Positions 25,701 to 39,673 of a stretch of DNA of 64,000 bases are shown here, piece after piece (positions within the stretch are counted from its first letter, which is position 1; each line of letters opens with the position of its first letter). The translations under genes were made by a program, and so were the position numbers. Source of the DNA: Rotaria socialis (taxonomy: Eukaryota > Rotifera > Eurotatoria > Philodinida > Philodinidae); contig CAJNYU010000181.1 of the NCBI GenBank assembly GCA_905331475.1, positions 496,001 to 560,000 on the forward strand, in the 5' to 3' direction. The notes below the pieces were generated by a model, which made no database searches, had not been told where the DNA came from, and worked only from the letters and a program-made list of their open reading frames with translations.

Positions 25701-28700
25701 GCATCGACATTATGTATTGTTGTTATATCGTATGATCGTTATCAAATGGTATCAAAAGGATTAAATTATATATCAAAAACAAAAATAAGGCGTGCATTAA
25801 AATTCGTTTTAGGTACATGGACTATAGCAATGCTTAATTATGGTAAAGAAAAACTTTGAACTTTGTCTTTCATATTTTTATGCTCAATTAATTTTCTTCT
25901 TTTGATCTATCTAGGTCCAGCAATATTGTTATGGGATTTATTACCGGGTAATAATGAACCATTTCAAGATCGTTCGTGTGATCCACCGTTTGCAAATAAT
26001 TTTCCATATTTAGTAACAACAGCATTTGTTGAATTTTTTGTGCCATTTTTTAGTTTAACAACACTCAATCTTCTTGTTTATTTGAATATTCGTCAACGTT
26101 CACATGGACTTATACGTACAAAAAATGATAATTCAACCCATATCAAAACTAGTCTAACATCAAACACAGACAGATCAATCCTTAATTATCCAGAAAATGG
26201 TTATCATCAAAAAACAAAAAACTACGATGAACAAGAACTAAAAAGACTTAACTCAACAAATAATAATCCTTTGCCTGTTACAACAACATACGCAAAATCT
26301 TCTTCATCGTTAGCATTAGCACGTGATCGGAAAGCAGCGAAAAATTTATTTATACTCGTTTTTGCATTCGTTATATGTTGGTGTCCGTATACACTTTTAA
26401 CGCTTGTGCGTGCTTTACGTAAACAGCCCGATAAGTACATATCAGAATTTATATATGAAATAACATTTTGGTTATTATGGTTAAATTCAACAATTAATCC
26501 ATTTCTTTATTCTTTTCTTCATGTAAAATTTCGTAAAGCTTTCTATCGAATTTTATGTTTTTATAATTTAAATCATGGTCGTCGTTTAACAGAACATAGA
26601 ATATAGTGACGAGAAAGAAAAATGCATGCTGACTCACTTGTACATGTTCTTTGTACTCAGATTATGTTTTAATAAAAATAAATATATTTACATAGCTAAT
26701 CATCTCTACATAACAACTATAATATACTCGGAAGTGCATTATGATGACAGGAAAAAACTACAGGAAAATGATCCGTATGAATCGTATATGAAAAGAAATA
26801 ATTGCTCTTAGCATGTACGTATGCTTATGAAACTATACCTTTAAATAGATGACTGGATGTTGAAACGTTTTATTTCGAGAAATTTTCAATGGAATTTCTC
26901 GAACTTGTGCACTTGCATTTGAAATAATAAAAAATGATTTTGAACGATCAAATTTCTGAAAGTAAAAATTAAATTAAAATAAACAATAACTTGTTTATTG
27001 AACTAATTACGCTATACGGCTCAGTAGAATTGTTTTCTATAATTAATGTCTCGCAAGCAAACTAACTTTATTTTTCAATAGACTTTTTGAGTTTCATATT
27101 AGGAAATGAAAAATTTTCTGTTAATATTCTTTTCAAATCATATTACAGTTATGAGAGTCTTCAAAATATTGTTTATCCAAGTATAAAAATTAGACAATTT
27201 CACATTATAATTTACAGAAATATCATGTTTTTCTTTGTTGTTGATTTATTTGAAGGAGAAAACAAAACAATAATTGATAAAGTAATCACCAGGCTTTCTT
27301 ATAAGTTTAAATACTGAATTTCAAAAATAATTTTAATCTTTTACATTTTCATTATTAATCTATCTTTATAGTACTGACTATTTTATGAATATTACAGTAA
27401 TTTTTGTTACGACCATAACAATATATATTAATTTTAAATATATTGGTATAGACTCAAAAACGAATATAAAATTTATGATCAGTGCTAATAATGACGGTTT
27501 CATTATACGCTACTGACAAAAAGATGACGATATTAGAACTAATTAGGGGTAATAAATGCTATGAAACGGAAAGAAATGTATAATTGCAGGAAGCTCCTGA
27601 GCAGATGATGTTAGTTTTTCTACATTCTGTATAACATTTAACCCTTTTATCCTAGGTTAATATCTCATTTAGAAAAGGAAATCGCTGTCGATGCTTCCAA
27701 CTTATGTAATTATGAAAATATGACTATTATCATTTCTATTGGTGAGAAAATAAGAAAAAAAAATTATATGAAAATACAAGACCAGAAAGAAAATTTCTTA
27801 TGAAATATTAATCTACATTAATTTTTTTGAAGAAAAACTTACTGATTGAAAATGATTCAGTCGTAAATAAGCTTTTAATTGTATTAAAACACTATGACCT
27901 ATTGGTAATGTATCAATAGAACAAATAAAACTTTTGCATAATGGACCAAGGCAATGAATAGATTCTCGAAAATGATTAATAGAAGATGCATCAGGAATAA
28001 CAAGATTATTGGATACTATTGAACGCATTTTATCAATCGATGAACCATAGATATTTTCATTTTCTATATCAGATCTATGGTTTCTAGTCTAGAAAAAAAT
28101 AAAAAAATAATTTTTTTAAAACTTTTTAATTTTATTCTCTCTAATTATAAACTATATGTTAGTCCTGGGAGGATTCATGATAGCTGCGGGCTACTTCTTT
28201 TTCACCGGGAGTTAGCAACAGTTAAGCACATGTAATCCGATATGTTCATTCTAGCGGGAAGACTTCTAATATAATTTGTTTAAGCCTGATGAGGGGTGTC
28301 CAAGGACTGAGGATTAGGAATCCATCATCAGTTCTCCTACAGTTCCTTGCATACTAAAAGTAAAAATATGGAATATTCACGATAATTTTTGTTCTTACAC
28401 TCATTTTCACTTGCAAAATTGGGAGAATCAATAATTTGATGCAAAAATTAGTTTTGAAACAGCAATATCGTGACTTTCGTGAATGGTGAAACTGTGAGGG
28501 AACCGATAGTTGATTCCCATTTCCTGTAGAAACGATCACAGTGACACTGACAATCCCTCGGCACATTAGGAATTCCTATTTCTCAGTCCTTGGACACTGC
28601 TGCGTATTTTTGTATTCATTAGTCTGTTAGATACAAGATATTTTCTTACCGATTGATAAATATGACATCGATCATCGTTATTTTTTGGATCTGATGTTCG

Positions 28701-31700
28701 AATAATAGATGGTAGATCTACACCATGTAATAAGGGTGTTGGTTCATTAAATCCTGATAATGATAACATAGGCCACATTAGTTTAATTTCTGTACGTTTA
28801 GCATCGCTTGGTCCTTTGTTATGTAATGTATATGTATGTATGATTTCAAGATCATGTTTTCTCATATAAGATGAATGTATAAATTCATGATTGTCCGCCG
28901 TGTCCGTTGATATTTGTTCTGGTTTAGCAACACTGAAGTTAGAGACGAATAAAATTCACTTTCTAGAACCTTTCATTTATTGACGTACCCAATTAATACT
29001 AATTCTGGTGAACTTGCAATGGGTATATTGATTTCTGTTGTTGGTTTGTTTGAACCTGAATTATCGCTATTGAAAAAAACGTATAATTACGCTGTGTTTA
29101 ATACGAAAAATAGAATCAAATTTTATATTTTTTTCGATAAGAGCTAATCATTCTGATTGATGTTCTTACTATTAAATTAAGATACTTGTTTTTCTGTAGA
29201 ACATAAGTTTAAATCAAGATTAAATCTTTCTTTTCATATTGATTATATAAAATACTTCATTCTATTGCGTTCAATTTATTAATCTAATGAAAACAAAATG
29301 TTGAAAATACTTCCATTTATATCTTTCTTTTAATCGAGTGAATTCCAGCAAGATATGTTTACTCTGTACTCAACAATCTAGATTATTATAATCAAACCTC
29401 TCTCATAATGTTTTCCTGAGCTATTGAACAAATCAAGATCAAAAATAGGTCATTTGACAAGGGGGAAATTTTCTGTGCACCCTCGATTAGGAATATTTTC
29501 TTTTCTTTTAGCTTGAAATAGCATGTTAGAGTGCAAATCATGGTAGAACTGTTATTTTGAAATGATTATCATTGCGGTAGAGAAAATTCGAATGTCTCGA
29601 AAACTCTTAAAAACTCGCATACAAATTATCAAGGACTCCTTTATATAAGAGAAGCAAAAATTACTTGAAAAACAACACGACTTAGATATATCTAAAATTT
29701 TGGCATGGAGTCGTAAAAATGAAAATTAAGCATAGACAATGCACTCTTATAGAGAATACTGAGTTAGATAATCAAAACCATGCAAACAGGAAAGAACCAA
29801 GAGAATTTGTTTTTTTCCTATGCAAAAACTGTCGAAAATCTTAAAAAACATTTCAGATGTTAAATACAATAAGACATTTTGTTTATGTAAAATCAAAAAT
29901 TTTGGCCATCTTTCTATACATTTATCAGAATTTCCATTATCTTGACAAACATTGATTTCCTTTCAAAGAGTAGCAAGACGTGAAATACTTCAAATAAAGG
30001 TACACCTGTTGAAGTACTATGATTATTTCTAAGATAAGTATGCCACAGAGAAGAATTGACTCGTATCGCACTCAACAAGCTCAATATTCTCGTTATCTAT
30101 CTGTTGCAATTTCTCAAGTATTTACCTGGTTACATTAATTACAAATATTAATGAATCTGCTTGTATTGCTGAATAATTGTTAACAGCTGTATGAATTTGT
30201 AATGATATCTTCAATTTAAAACAAAAATATCATCTATTGGAGAATATTTATGTAAGATCTAACTTACATTTGCGTTTGCTAAGAAAGGATTTCCAAGATA
30301 ACAAACAATTATACGGTCAGATTGTTTCATTGAATTACAATAAATATTTATCTGAAGAAAAAGGAATAAATATTTTTAGGGAAAAAATGAGGGTAAATTT
30401 GTTATACTGTTGAACTTGAATTTGAACGGACATATTCAACACCGACTGGTAATTGTATTGAGCATTGAGTATCATATGCATTCTCACCTCTATTGATGAC
30501 ATCGATAGTGAGCACAATTTTTTTAGTTAAACCAACTTTATATTCATCTGGCCATCTATTATTAAAAAAAGAAGAAAACAAATAAGCATTCAAGTTTTTC
30601 GATTCATTGTTTATATGAATTAGTGACGGAACTTCTAATAATAGTATATTATGAGCTTTTTTCTGTAATACCAAGTACCTGACTCAAACTCAAATACTAG
30701 CTGGAATAGACAATGGTGATTCTCAATTGAATATTTCTTATAAAATGAGTTAGTGTATTTTGAACGATTTTTTTCTGAAAGAGTCAAAGCAAAAATGTTG
30801 AAAATCGATTTAGTAGAGCATCTTTTTTGGGTATTGTGATGGTAATAAATCTTCATGGAAACAAAACGTCGAAGATACGATTCACTCAGTTAGAATTCGT
30901 GTGTCATAGGAAAAAAAAGAAGCACAAGCGTATATTATTATATTTACTTTGACGTGGACAAATGAAGATTTGGTATACAAATATCATCATAGCCGCAATC
31001 TTTTTTAATCGAAATCTATAGAATATCGATTATATAAATATTATATAAGAAAATTTTCGTTTTCATACCTTATAATCAAATATAACATTGTCCGGATCAA
31101 GTATTGGTGAAACTATATTTGGATCTGGTTTCGATGAAAGTATATAATTAATCTGAAGACGAATTGGACTTAGTTTATCGGTGACATCGTCCTATAGTAA
31201 AGAGAAACAATTTCGTGTAAATTTTTTGAAAAATATCATTAAATATTCATATTGCTAAACGACTGCCCATGTTCAAGAACGATATAATTATTATAAATTC
31301 TACTTGTATATCTTATTTTTATGTATCCTTACAATTATACAAGAAAAAGTCCCCTTTTTTAAATAAGCTGTTCGTTCACTTTGAGCCCTCATGAAAATAG
31401 TAGCAACAAAACTGAAGCTATGAATCATTTTTGCACAGTAGAAATTTTGTCTATAAATAGATTTACATTTAAAGAAGCTCTTATAATTTGAAGGAAGCTT
31501 ATTATAATAACAGCTAAAACTATTAGTTCAATAGCATACTTTTTCAGAGAATTGTGCGCTGCACCTGAGAGCAGGACTGAAAATGTCTAGAATGTTATTA
31601 ATAGGGTTTATAGGCAAAAAGAAAATATAATAAATTCAACACGCAAAATAACTTTTGATTTCCTTCAAAAACTAGTGCGCATAACTCTAGAAAGAAAGTA

Positions 31701-34474
31701 AAGACCCTGACTCGTGATCTTTAGCATTTAACTAGTGGGAAATACTCTAGAGAGATTAAAACGTGAGCAAACATACTTTCATATACAATGAATAATCATG
31801 ACAAATACGATCAGATACTTTAAAATGTCTTTTTTTTATTGATCGATATGTTTCCCGAAAGAACAAACGTTGATCCATCAGATTTTTATCACTATCAAGT
31901 TGTAATTCATACGATAAAGCTAGAAATAATATGAATTCAATTTTTTACATTAGTAAAATGCATTAATTAATACTCACCATCGCGCTTTGAATGTTGATAA
32001 TTTTGATCATTGAAATAAATGCATACAGTTAATATAAAACTAAATATTCAAATATGAATGTAACAAAAAAGGAATCGTTCTTTATTGTATGTTACCATTT
32101 ATCATCAGCATTTGATGTACAATTCAATGGTATTGTTGGTGAACTATGTTGTAATCTTGTTTGAATGCGTACTACCGGTCGTGAACTATTGGACAAAAGA
32201 AAACAATAAAAGTAACAATCAATTCATAAAATATATACAATTGACATACAGAATAATAGCTACAGTTTCCGTTCGTACACTGCTTACGGCTAAATCTACA
32301 ATTTTGTAAATCATAAACAAAAACTGATTGGCATTTATGAAAGAAAAACATTTTTAACTATACCTAAATAACCATTATTATCATAATCAAATAGACCTTG
32401 TAGTGCCCAACCAAATCCATTTAATTCGGTTGCTTGTAAAATCTAAACACAAAGCACATTACAATAGTGATTAATACGATAATTGAATATTTAATATAAA
32501 CATAATTTTCTCATATATTATTTACTTGTGATGGTTTTAAAATCAAGCCATGTTTTGAACCACGATATATATGTATCATACTCAATGAACCAGAATTAGT
32601 GAATGGTATCGAAATAGCTACATCTATTTATAACAATATTAAAAAAATCATTTTATCATTATTGCCTCCCCCCCCCCTTCTCTGTTTGCATATATATTTA
32701 TTGTAAGTCTTACCATTGTAACCATCTTTATCAATATCACCTAAATTTGTTAATGCATGTCCTAAACGTCCACCATCACGTGTTCCCTCAATTGTTTGTT
32801 TTCGAATGAGTTTATGCTAAATAATAATAAACCGATACAAAATACATCGTTGAAAAATAAATAAGAACAAACCTCAGATGTTTGATAAAATATATCTACA
32901 CGACCTGCATCGGCTAAAATTCGACCATCTTTCTTAACTGTGTATAAAGGTGCACCAATTAATAAATCATCAAATCTATAATAGACAAAGGAAAATTTAA
33001 AAATTAAAAAAAAACATTTTTATTATTACCCATCATTATCAATGTCAATAACGCATAGTGATGCGCCAAAATATTCCCCCATTTGTATACCATGTATTGT
33101 TCGAATTGAATATTCATCAAGATTACTGTTCATTATTTCAACAGCTCCACGATAATTATCTAATTTTGGTATACTAACAACAATTTCTATTTTAAAGTAA
33201 ATAAATAGTATGTATATCAACATTTGTCTTTTTATTGAAAAACTATGAGTTCATCTCTTTCTCTCTCTCTCTCTCTCTCTCTACCTTGGTTAGCATCATC
33301 ATTAAAATTTCCTACAGCTAAAGCATAACCTTAAAGAAACAAAAACAAATGAATGGTAAATTTCATTCTGATTGTTTCCTTTTGTTTTACCTCGATAACA
33401 CCAATCATCGTATTCATTCGATGAATAATTTGATGGATACCGAAGCCAGCCAACATCATGCCAGGGATAATGTGGTGCAGTAAATGGATGTCGTGTATCA
33501 ATCCAGTTATAATTAAGAATGGGAATTGAATGTATTCCTCCTGTTTTCATATATTTGATAATTATTTATATAGACAATATTTATTTTTAATCTACCTCGA
33601 AAATAGAATGATCCTGGCGCAGTTATAAGTATACGTTCCGGTCTTTTACTTAACGCAACTTGAAAACCAAATTCACCATAGCCTTCTTGATTGTAATTTC
33701 GAGAATCTAAATCAATGAAAAGGATTTTTTTTTCTTTCAAAAATATCGATTGAGACGAAAATCATCATACACCAATTAAGAAATGATGGGGAGTAGATTT
33801 GTGTATTATCAATCATCGATAATGATGTACCATATTTACCAATACGCGCTCCACCTGGTATTTCATATTCAATACTATGTCCATCATTAATACGATGTTT
33901 AAGAAAGGGTGCACCAGCCTAGAGAGAAATCGAATTTTGCAATGAAATTATTTGAAGTAAACAATTTTACAATAATATGATCATAGTTAGCTGCTAATGA
34001 AGCACCTAACCATTGATCTGTTTTATTATCAAATGAAGTACCAATACGAACATTAGCTTCACCTAAGAAAATTAATATAAAATAAAATTTTTCTTCTTTT
34101 TTTATAAAAGAAATATTATTTATTATTTTTACCATCACGGCGAAATGGTATACGTTGACAATGATCATCGGATCGAAATTCACATTTCCAAACACTACCT
34201 CGTCTAGTTATTATATCATGTGGAGAATGATCACGAGGTGCACCGATCAATAAACTTTAAAAAAAAGATTGCTTTTTATCTTCTAATCGAATCTTTTATG
34301 ATTTTTATACCTCGATCGATGAACAGCTAATGAATAACCAAAATACGATGGTACTTTCGATGGATGATCTATGGACTGTTCTTGTCTTAAATATCTCCAA
34401 TGTTCAACAGTCTGATAATTGAATGAATAAAGTGAGGCAACCAGTGATGAAAATATAAGATTAAATAATAACAT
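19744..34474 (-). CDS. ITGA: Integrin alpha subunit, 27 exons
   Basis: Cell-surface adhesion receptor subunit. Exons (5' to 3', minus): 34311-34474, 34133-34254, 33971-34062, 33771-33918, 33596-33706, 33391-33540, 33285-33329, 33030-33186, 32873-32975, 32714-32816, 32526-32623, 32364-32442, 32250-32295, 32096-32185, 31978-32039, 31777-31919, 31069-31191, 30948-31015, 30408-30555, 30268-30351, 30126-30208, 28989-29066, 28650-28932, 27843-28088, 26839-26955, 21202-21321, 19744-19917. They close in frame to 1078 residues. It has a signal peptide (1-17), then a beta-propeller of FG-GAP repeats with calcium loops DIDNDGFDDLLIGAP (about 324), DIDKDGYND (about 392) and DYDNNGYLD (about 450). Calf domains carry DCGYDDICIPNL and HTYTLHNKGPSDAKR. 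One membrane span (about 996-1021) is followed by the CGFFKR tail motif. There is no inserted I domain. Intron 25 is 5.5 kb and hosts a receptor gene on the other strand. Confidence 0.93.
19918..21201. other. Last intron of integrin alpha
   Basis: About 1.3 kb between the membrane-span exon and the tail exon. Contains a T17 run near 20365 and a GAAAA repeat near 20735. Nothing coding is seen. Confidence 0.55.
21322..24468. other. Intron 25 of integrin alpha, upstream of the nested receptor
   Basis: About 3.1 kb of AT-rich sequence, serving both as intron of the minus-strand integrin and as upstream region of the plus-strand receptor. An AT dinucleotide repeat lies at about 24344-24368, about 100 bases before the receptor start. 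No further gene is recognised. Confidence 0.5.
24344..24368. repeat. AT dinucleotide microsatellite
   Basis: A run of about 12 AT units just upstream of the receptor gene. Confidence 0.9.
24469..26606 (+). CDS. Histamine H3-like aminergic GPCR
   Basis: Seven-transmembrane receptor; exons 24469-24872, 25604-25842 and 25915-26606 join to 444 residues. The extracellular N-terminus has potential N-glycosylation sites (Asn2, Asn32). Aminergic features: TM1 GNSLVI, TM2 LNLSIADLLIG, TM3 KLWLVFDYVVGSAS with the amine-binding Asp, then ISYDRY (the DRY switch), TM6 CWCPYTLL and TM7 LNSTINPFLYSF (NPxxY). TM4-5 reads YGPAILLWDLLPG, then AFVEFFVPFFS; the Glu in TM5 and the GPAIL.W motif are typical of histamine H3/H4 receptors rather than muscarinic ones. 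The third loop is about 95 residues. It couples to G proteins by family inference; ligand unproven. The gene lies wholly within an intron of the integrin gene on the opposite strand. A splice acceptor (AG at 24455-24456) stands 12 bases before the ATG. Confidence 0.92.
28296..28597. mobile_element. Inverted-repeat element in an integrin intron
   Basis: GTGTCCAAGGACTGAG at 28296-28311 returns inverted as CTCAGTCCTTGGACAC at 28582-28597, with further matching (ATTAGGAAT/AATTCCTAAT) just inside. The 302-base unit lies in the intron between exons 28650-28932 and 27843-28088, and it explains that intron's unusual length (561 bases). It has no coding potential, so it is probably a MITE. No clear target duplication was found. 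Confidence 0.7.
33258..33283. repeat. CT microsatellite in an integrin intron
   Basis: A CT run adjoining the donor site of the 45-base exon 33285-33329. It may affect splicing efficiency if its length varies. Confidence 0.85.
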
Positions 34475-35183
34475 TATAATTATTTAATTAGTATCCACTG
34501 TTTTTTATATTGATCGATAAATCAACAGCATAGTCATTTCTTGATTCAAATCGGTCTGAATTTATCATCTGGAAAATTACACATAACATATCAGACACAT
34601 TAAAGTTAAGAGTCATCAGGAAAAAAAAGAGTAGGTAAACTTTAACTGTTGAAAAAATATCAAAAGAAAAACAAATGACCGTTGTTATCGGTCTTCATTA
34701 TATTTTTCCGCTCAAATTAAAATGATTATGAGAAAGTAAAGAAGAGAAAGAAAAATTAAGTTCGATTAGAATTACTATATATATCACAGTAAAAAAAATG
34801 AAGACAAGAATAATAATATTGCTTTGAGCTGTTTTTCTTTACATGCTGCTACATACAAACATATTATTTAATCATATACGTATATATATATATATATATA
34901 TGTAGACAAATGAAGAAATATGATCTATAATGTATATATATATATATATATATATATAACAAAGAAAAATGGATAGGACAAGTGTTTATATAAAAGAACG
35001 AAATGTGATGGCGACGATAGCAATGATAAAATAATAAGATGACATGCTTGATAAGAAACCTTGTTCATTATTATTATCGTCATCATTGGATGTAACTATT
35101 CATATTAAGATTCAATTAAATACAATATAAAATAAAATTGACTTTTTTTTCTACTCCTCAATAGTAATACATCATTGTTATTA

Positions 35184-35215
<32 letters not shown>

Positions 35216-35533
35216 GTGATGCAATATATTTGTATGGTGACAGACATTTAATTGTTTTTTATCAATGTATCTATTAATATACATAATTATTATCATAGCG
35301 TAAATTTTCTGTTTCATCCTTCACACCACAACGTTCAAGCATCTTTGCTTTCTTTGTCTTCTTACCTAACTAGTTTTTCTTCTTGCCTTTAGAAAATCAA
35401 TTGATCACGCGTGTTTATATCAATAGACAAGTGTGACTAGATACATAGAGCAATTGAAAATTAGTACTAGAGTTTTAAGAGTAGTCAACAACTAGTGAGA
35501 TATCAGTGAGCATGCGGTCAAGGTTCAAACGAA

Positions 35534-35573
<40 letters not shown>

Positions 35574-36110
35574 ATACAAACCATTGATGTCGTAGAATAT
35601 GTATGTGTATGTATGTATTCACATGAATATAATAGGGAAAGAGACAGAATAACAAGTTTTGACTGTTGTCCTATTTTCTTTGATGTGAAAAAATTGAAGC
35701 CGGGCTATGAGAATACAACAATTCACAATATTATTATGAGAAGAGAAACCTACGAGATGAATAACCAGGTAATCACAACACCGCGTGCTTGTGCATTTCA
35801 ACGACAAATAAAATATCGATCAGTAACCTTCTTATGAATGAATGAATGAATGAATGAATGAATGAACTGACCAAACAATGTTTCTGAACATAGGAAGAAG
35901 TGTTAATGGAATAAATAATAAGTGATGAGAAGGACCAACGATACTGACTACGGCTGTTGGCTACTACTATTATGTTTCAACCACTTTAGGTTTCGATATG
36001 TATCCTATATATAAAATAAAAACTGACTCTACTCATACTCTTTTGTTCTCTCTCTCTCTCTACTGAGTTCTCTTTTGATAATATTATAATGGGATTCAAG
36101 TGGAAAATAG

Positions 36111-36148
<38 letters not shown>

Positions 36149-37005
36149 TAATGCTAGTTAAACAATAACAAATACTAATCTACTAACATGCTGTGTAAAA
36201 GACTCAAGTGACTATCATTAGAATTAGAGTAGTCAGTACTATACACAGTAGGGTATGTGAGAGAGAGATAGATATATAGTCATGCTGAATTGGACATACA
36301 ATTGTCTGATGGCAAACATTGGCATTTGTCTCGTTCTACAAAATGTCTGAAAGAATATGAAACGAGCTTCCCCCAAGGAAAGAGCCCTTTCTTTCAGCAT
36401 TTCCTCATTTTTTCCTTTTTTTCCAGATGTATGTTTCTTAACAAAATAGTAAAACGTGATCTCTATGTCTCATATGCGACATTAATCAGATTGGTAAACT
36501 TAATGTACATACATTTATTGAGAATAGTACGATTCATGTGGCTAACGATTCCAATACTGGCGCCAGATGCTCTCTTCGCCCTTCTACAATGTGTATTGGT
36601 TATGCAAGTTACTCGATCTTTTCTTTCCTAATCATCTCAATAACCTTTTTTCTTATCAACCACGCGAAGAAAATATACGACTGAGCAAGGACATTTCTAC
36701 GTATCGAGAAGTTTATCGATTCTTTTTCTTTGCTTCTCTTCAATCTTACTTACTTAATTGTAGCCACGGTCAATATGTTTGTTTAAGCTAAGCCGACTTG
36801 CGATGGGTGTATACGTTAATCAATATAATTTATCCATTATGAAGTAACAAAAAAAGAGATAGATCGTAGTACAATATTTGTCTATGGCGCATATATGTAT
36901 ATGACTATAAGTGCGTCTGTGCGGTTTTTTTTGTTCACGGTACCAATAACGTTCAATCTATATAAATGAGATGAATGGTTGACAGAAGGAAGAAGAAGAA
37001 GAAAT

Positions 37006-37036
<31 letters not shown>

Positions 37037-39673
37037 GTCAAAGAGCAATACTCTGTACGTATAGAAGTATGGATAGTAACATCGGTTGGTTATAAACAGA
37101 AGCCAAGATGGCTGCTGCTGTGGTCGATAATGCGACGATGTAGATGATAATAACGATATGTAGCAAAACTAGGCGTTTCTTTTAATGGAAAAATAGCATG
37201 TGGCATCTACTAAAGAAGCCGATTACCGACATTCTCGCACTCTGTCTCTCATCCTATATAGTTAGCAATACACTAACGATAAGGTTGCATGCAAGTTTTC
37301 TTTACAATAATAGATATGACGACGGTTACATTGCGCACAAAAGAGAGAAAACAATATTGATGTTTTACTACTAGACATATTTTCACAGTTGCAATCATCG
37401 GTAATTCACAGAAAACAAAGAAGAAGAAATAAATGATTGATCACTTTGCATTGATGTTCAAGTCAAAGAATGTTAATAGATATTTGCACTCTATACTCTA
37501 GTTTATGATAGAAAAAAAAATCAAAACTAACTATAATAATTATAAAGTTAGAAGAAATACATTGCAAATTTTTTCCTTTTTTTTAAATTTTCTTCATGAT
37601 TATATCTGCATACATACCTTCTATGAGAAAATATTGATGATTTTAATGGTCACTGCCGATATTGAACGTGAAATGAAAAGTAGATCAAGTGAGGAAGCAA
37701 TAGACAAAAAAAGTAGAGAGAGAAAAAAAACAGTGTGAGAGAATATTCAATCACTTTTGTTCTCAAGTGCCGTCACATCTGTCATAATGTCGAATATATG
37801 AAACAAAATGACCAACAGATCCCGTATTAATAGATTTCAATATTTCATTTTTTATAACGCATTATAAAAGAAGAAAAAATAAACCTAAAGCTAAGTGTTG
37901 ACAATTATCTTTAACTACATTGTATTGTACGCAACAATCACTATGATCAATAATAATCTTTTGGCACATATGCATACAAAACGAGATAAAATGTACAAAA
38001 AATAATTTGCCTTTCATCACATTCTATCGTGATGTAAATTGACTTATTAATATACAAATCAAAATAATCACGTTAAATTTGATTGACTAACTTCATTCGC
38101 TCTTTTTTTTTTGTTCTGAGTGTTGTGCTGTTTTTGTGTTTTGTATATATTTAATGGCTAATCTTTATGTTCTCCGACTAATACAACATGAGGTCATCAA
38201 TATAGACAAAAGAAGAAACAAAACAGTAAAAGAAACAGAATACAGATCATATTTATTGATTAATTCAAGCTGAACTCCACAAGTAGTCATAGCCAGTGTT
38301 CGAGTGAGCGTGATAATGAGCTGTATGGAGCAATCACGCGAAATACAAATTGTGCTGTGTCTTGTTCATTCGACAAGAAAAGCATAGATCAATGAGATCA
38401 TACGATTTTTATCATATGCAAATGTTACTCCAGCGCGATAAGACTACTAAAAATGAATTATTTATAATAGACAAGTTGGACTTTATTTTCTTTAGACAGA
38501 TATGTATAAAAATTGTAGACTATTCTTAATGCGTGAGAAGATTTTTTGTTTTTAATAAAAATAACTGCTTTGTGATTTTTATTTTATATGATATACTCTT
38601 AACTGTTCCAGTTAGATTTGCATTTTTTTCATAAAATAAAAACAAGAAGAAAAAGATAACTTACATTATAATACTTAATTCTATTTGTAAATATCAATAT
38701 TGATGTTAAAAAATAAAATATCGAATATATACATTGATTAACAATTTTTTCAGCTATCAATCTTCTTGCTATCTTTAACAACTATCGTTAACGAATAGAT
38801 TAGTATGATAATGAGGTTTGCAATCATTTTTCTATCCAATATTTAAATAAGGTGTATGATTGCTTCGAAAATTTTAATTCAATTCTTCTAAAGCTAATAA
38901 TACTGACAGCTAAATTTGATCTACGGCTAGCTTCAATACATATCCGATGTCAAGTGTATAGCAAGATGGTGGCGTCTCTAATAGATTTCAGCTATGATGA
39001 TTTCAGTCGATTAAAACATTGTTTTGAATGTGTAACCTCTTACCTAATATTTCGATGTACACTTTTATCGATGGTGCATTTCATAATGTAAAGAATTTGA
39101 AACAATCAGAGTTTTATTTGCCATATAGATGATGCAAAGAAAAAAAATCAATACTATGCTGATTATTACTCTGCTATTTTTCAATGGATTACTTATTGTT
39201 TCTATCAATATTGATATAAAACTATGAATTTTCTAATTTAACAATCCTTATCTAGCATCCAATTATATAATACTTTTAAAATAACATAAAAAAAATCATG
39301 CTTGAAAAATGGAAAACTAATTTTTAACTTTTACGTAACACCAATTAGCTTTATACTAAATTTGGTAGAATATAATTCAAAATATTTTTGTTGCTAATTT
39401 ATTTTTGTAATCTCTCAAATCATTACAAGCCTATAAAGAACGAAAAAGACAAATTCAACAATTGAACATAGCTTCGAATAGAATCATCGATCAAAAGATT
39501 GAGTGTTTTGGTATTTGTTTTTTAGTTTTGTATGATAATAAAATAAAAGACATTATATACAAGAAAATAAAACAAATATATTAATGATAAAAAGAATCAT
39601 GAGTGATTACATCACAGAATTGTTGAAAAAGAAACTACTTGAAGAATCAAAATTATCCAGCAAAAATCATTTG
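34475..39673. other. 5.2-kb gene-free region with microsatellites
   Basis: Lies upstream of the integrin gene and beyond the end of the TBC1D5 gene. Simple repeats: TA runs at about 34879-34901, 34933-34957, 35538-35566 and 36113-36144; CAT triplets at about 35190-35216; a GAAT tetranucleotide run at about 35833-35866; a GA run at about 37004-37033. Open frames here have no motifs and no spliced partners. Regulatory sequence for the integrin gene may be present but nothing specific is recognised. Confidence 0.6.

Noticed and set aside
24469-26606. Receptor as a muscarinic acetylcholine receptor
   Set aside because: The TM5 Glu and the GPAIL.W motif fit H3/H4-type receptors better; the third intracellular loop is also short for muscarinic types.
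35105-35837. Open frames with poly-Asp and others near microsatellites
   Set aside because: The Asp run is the CAT triplet repeat read on the minus strand; no conserved sequence flanks it.
34475-37040. Simple repeats as a CRISPR array
   Set aside because: These are uninterrupted di-, tri- and tetranucleotide runs without spacers, in a eukaryotic genome.
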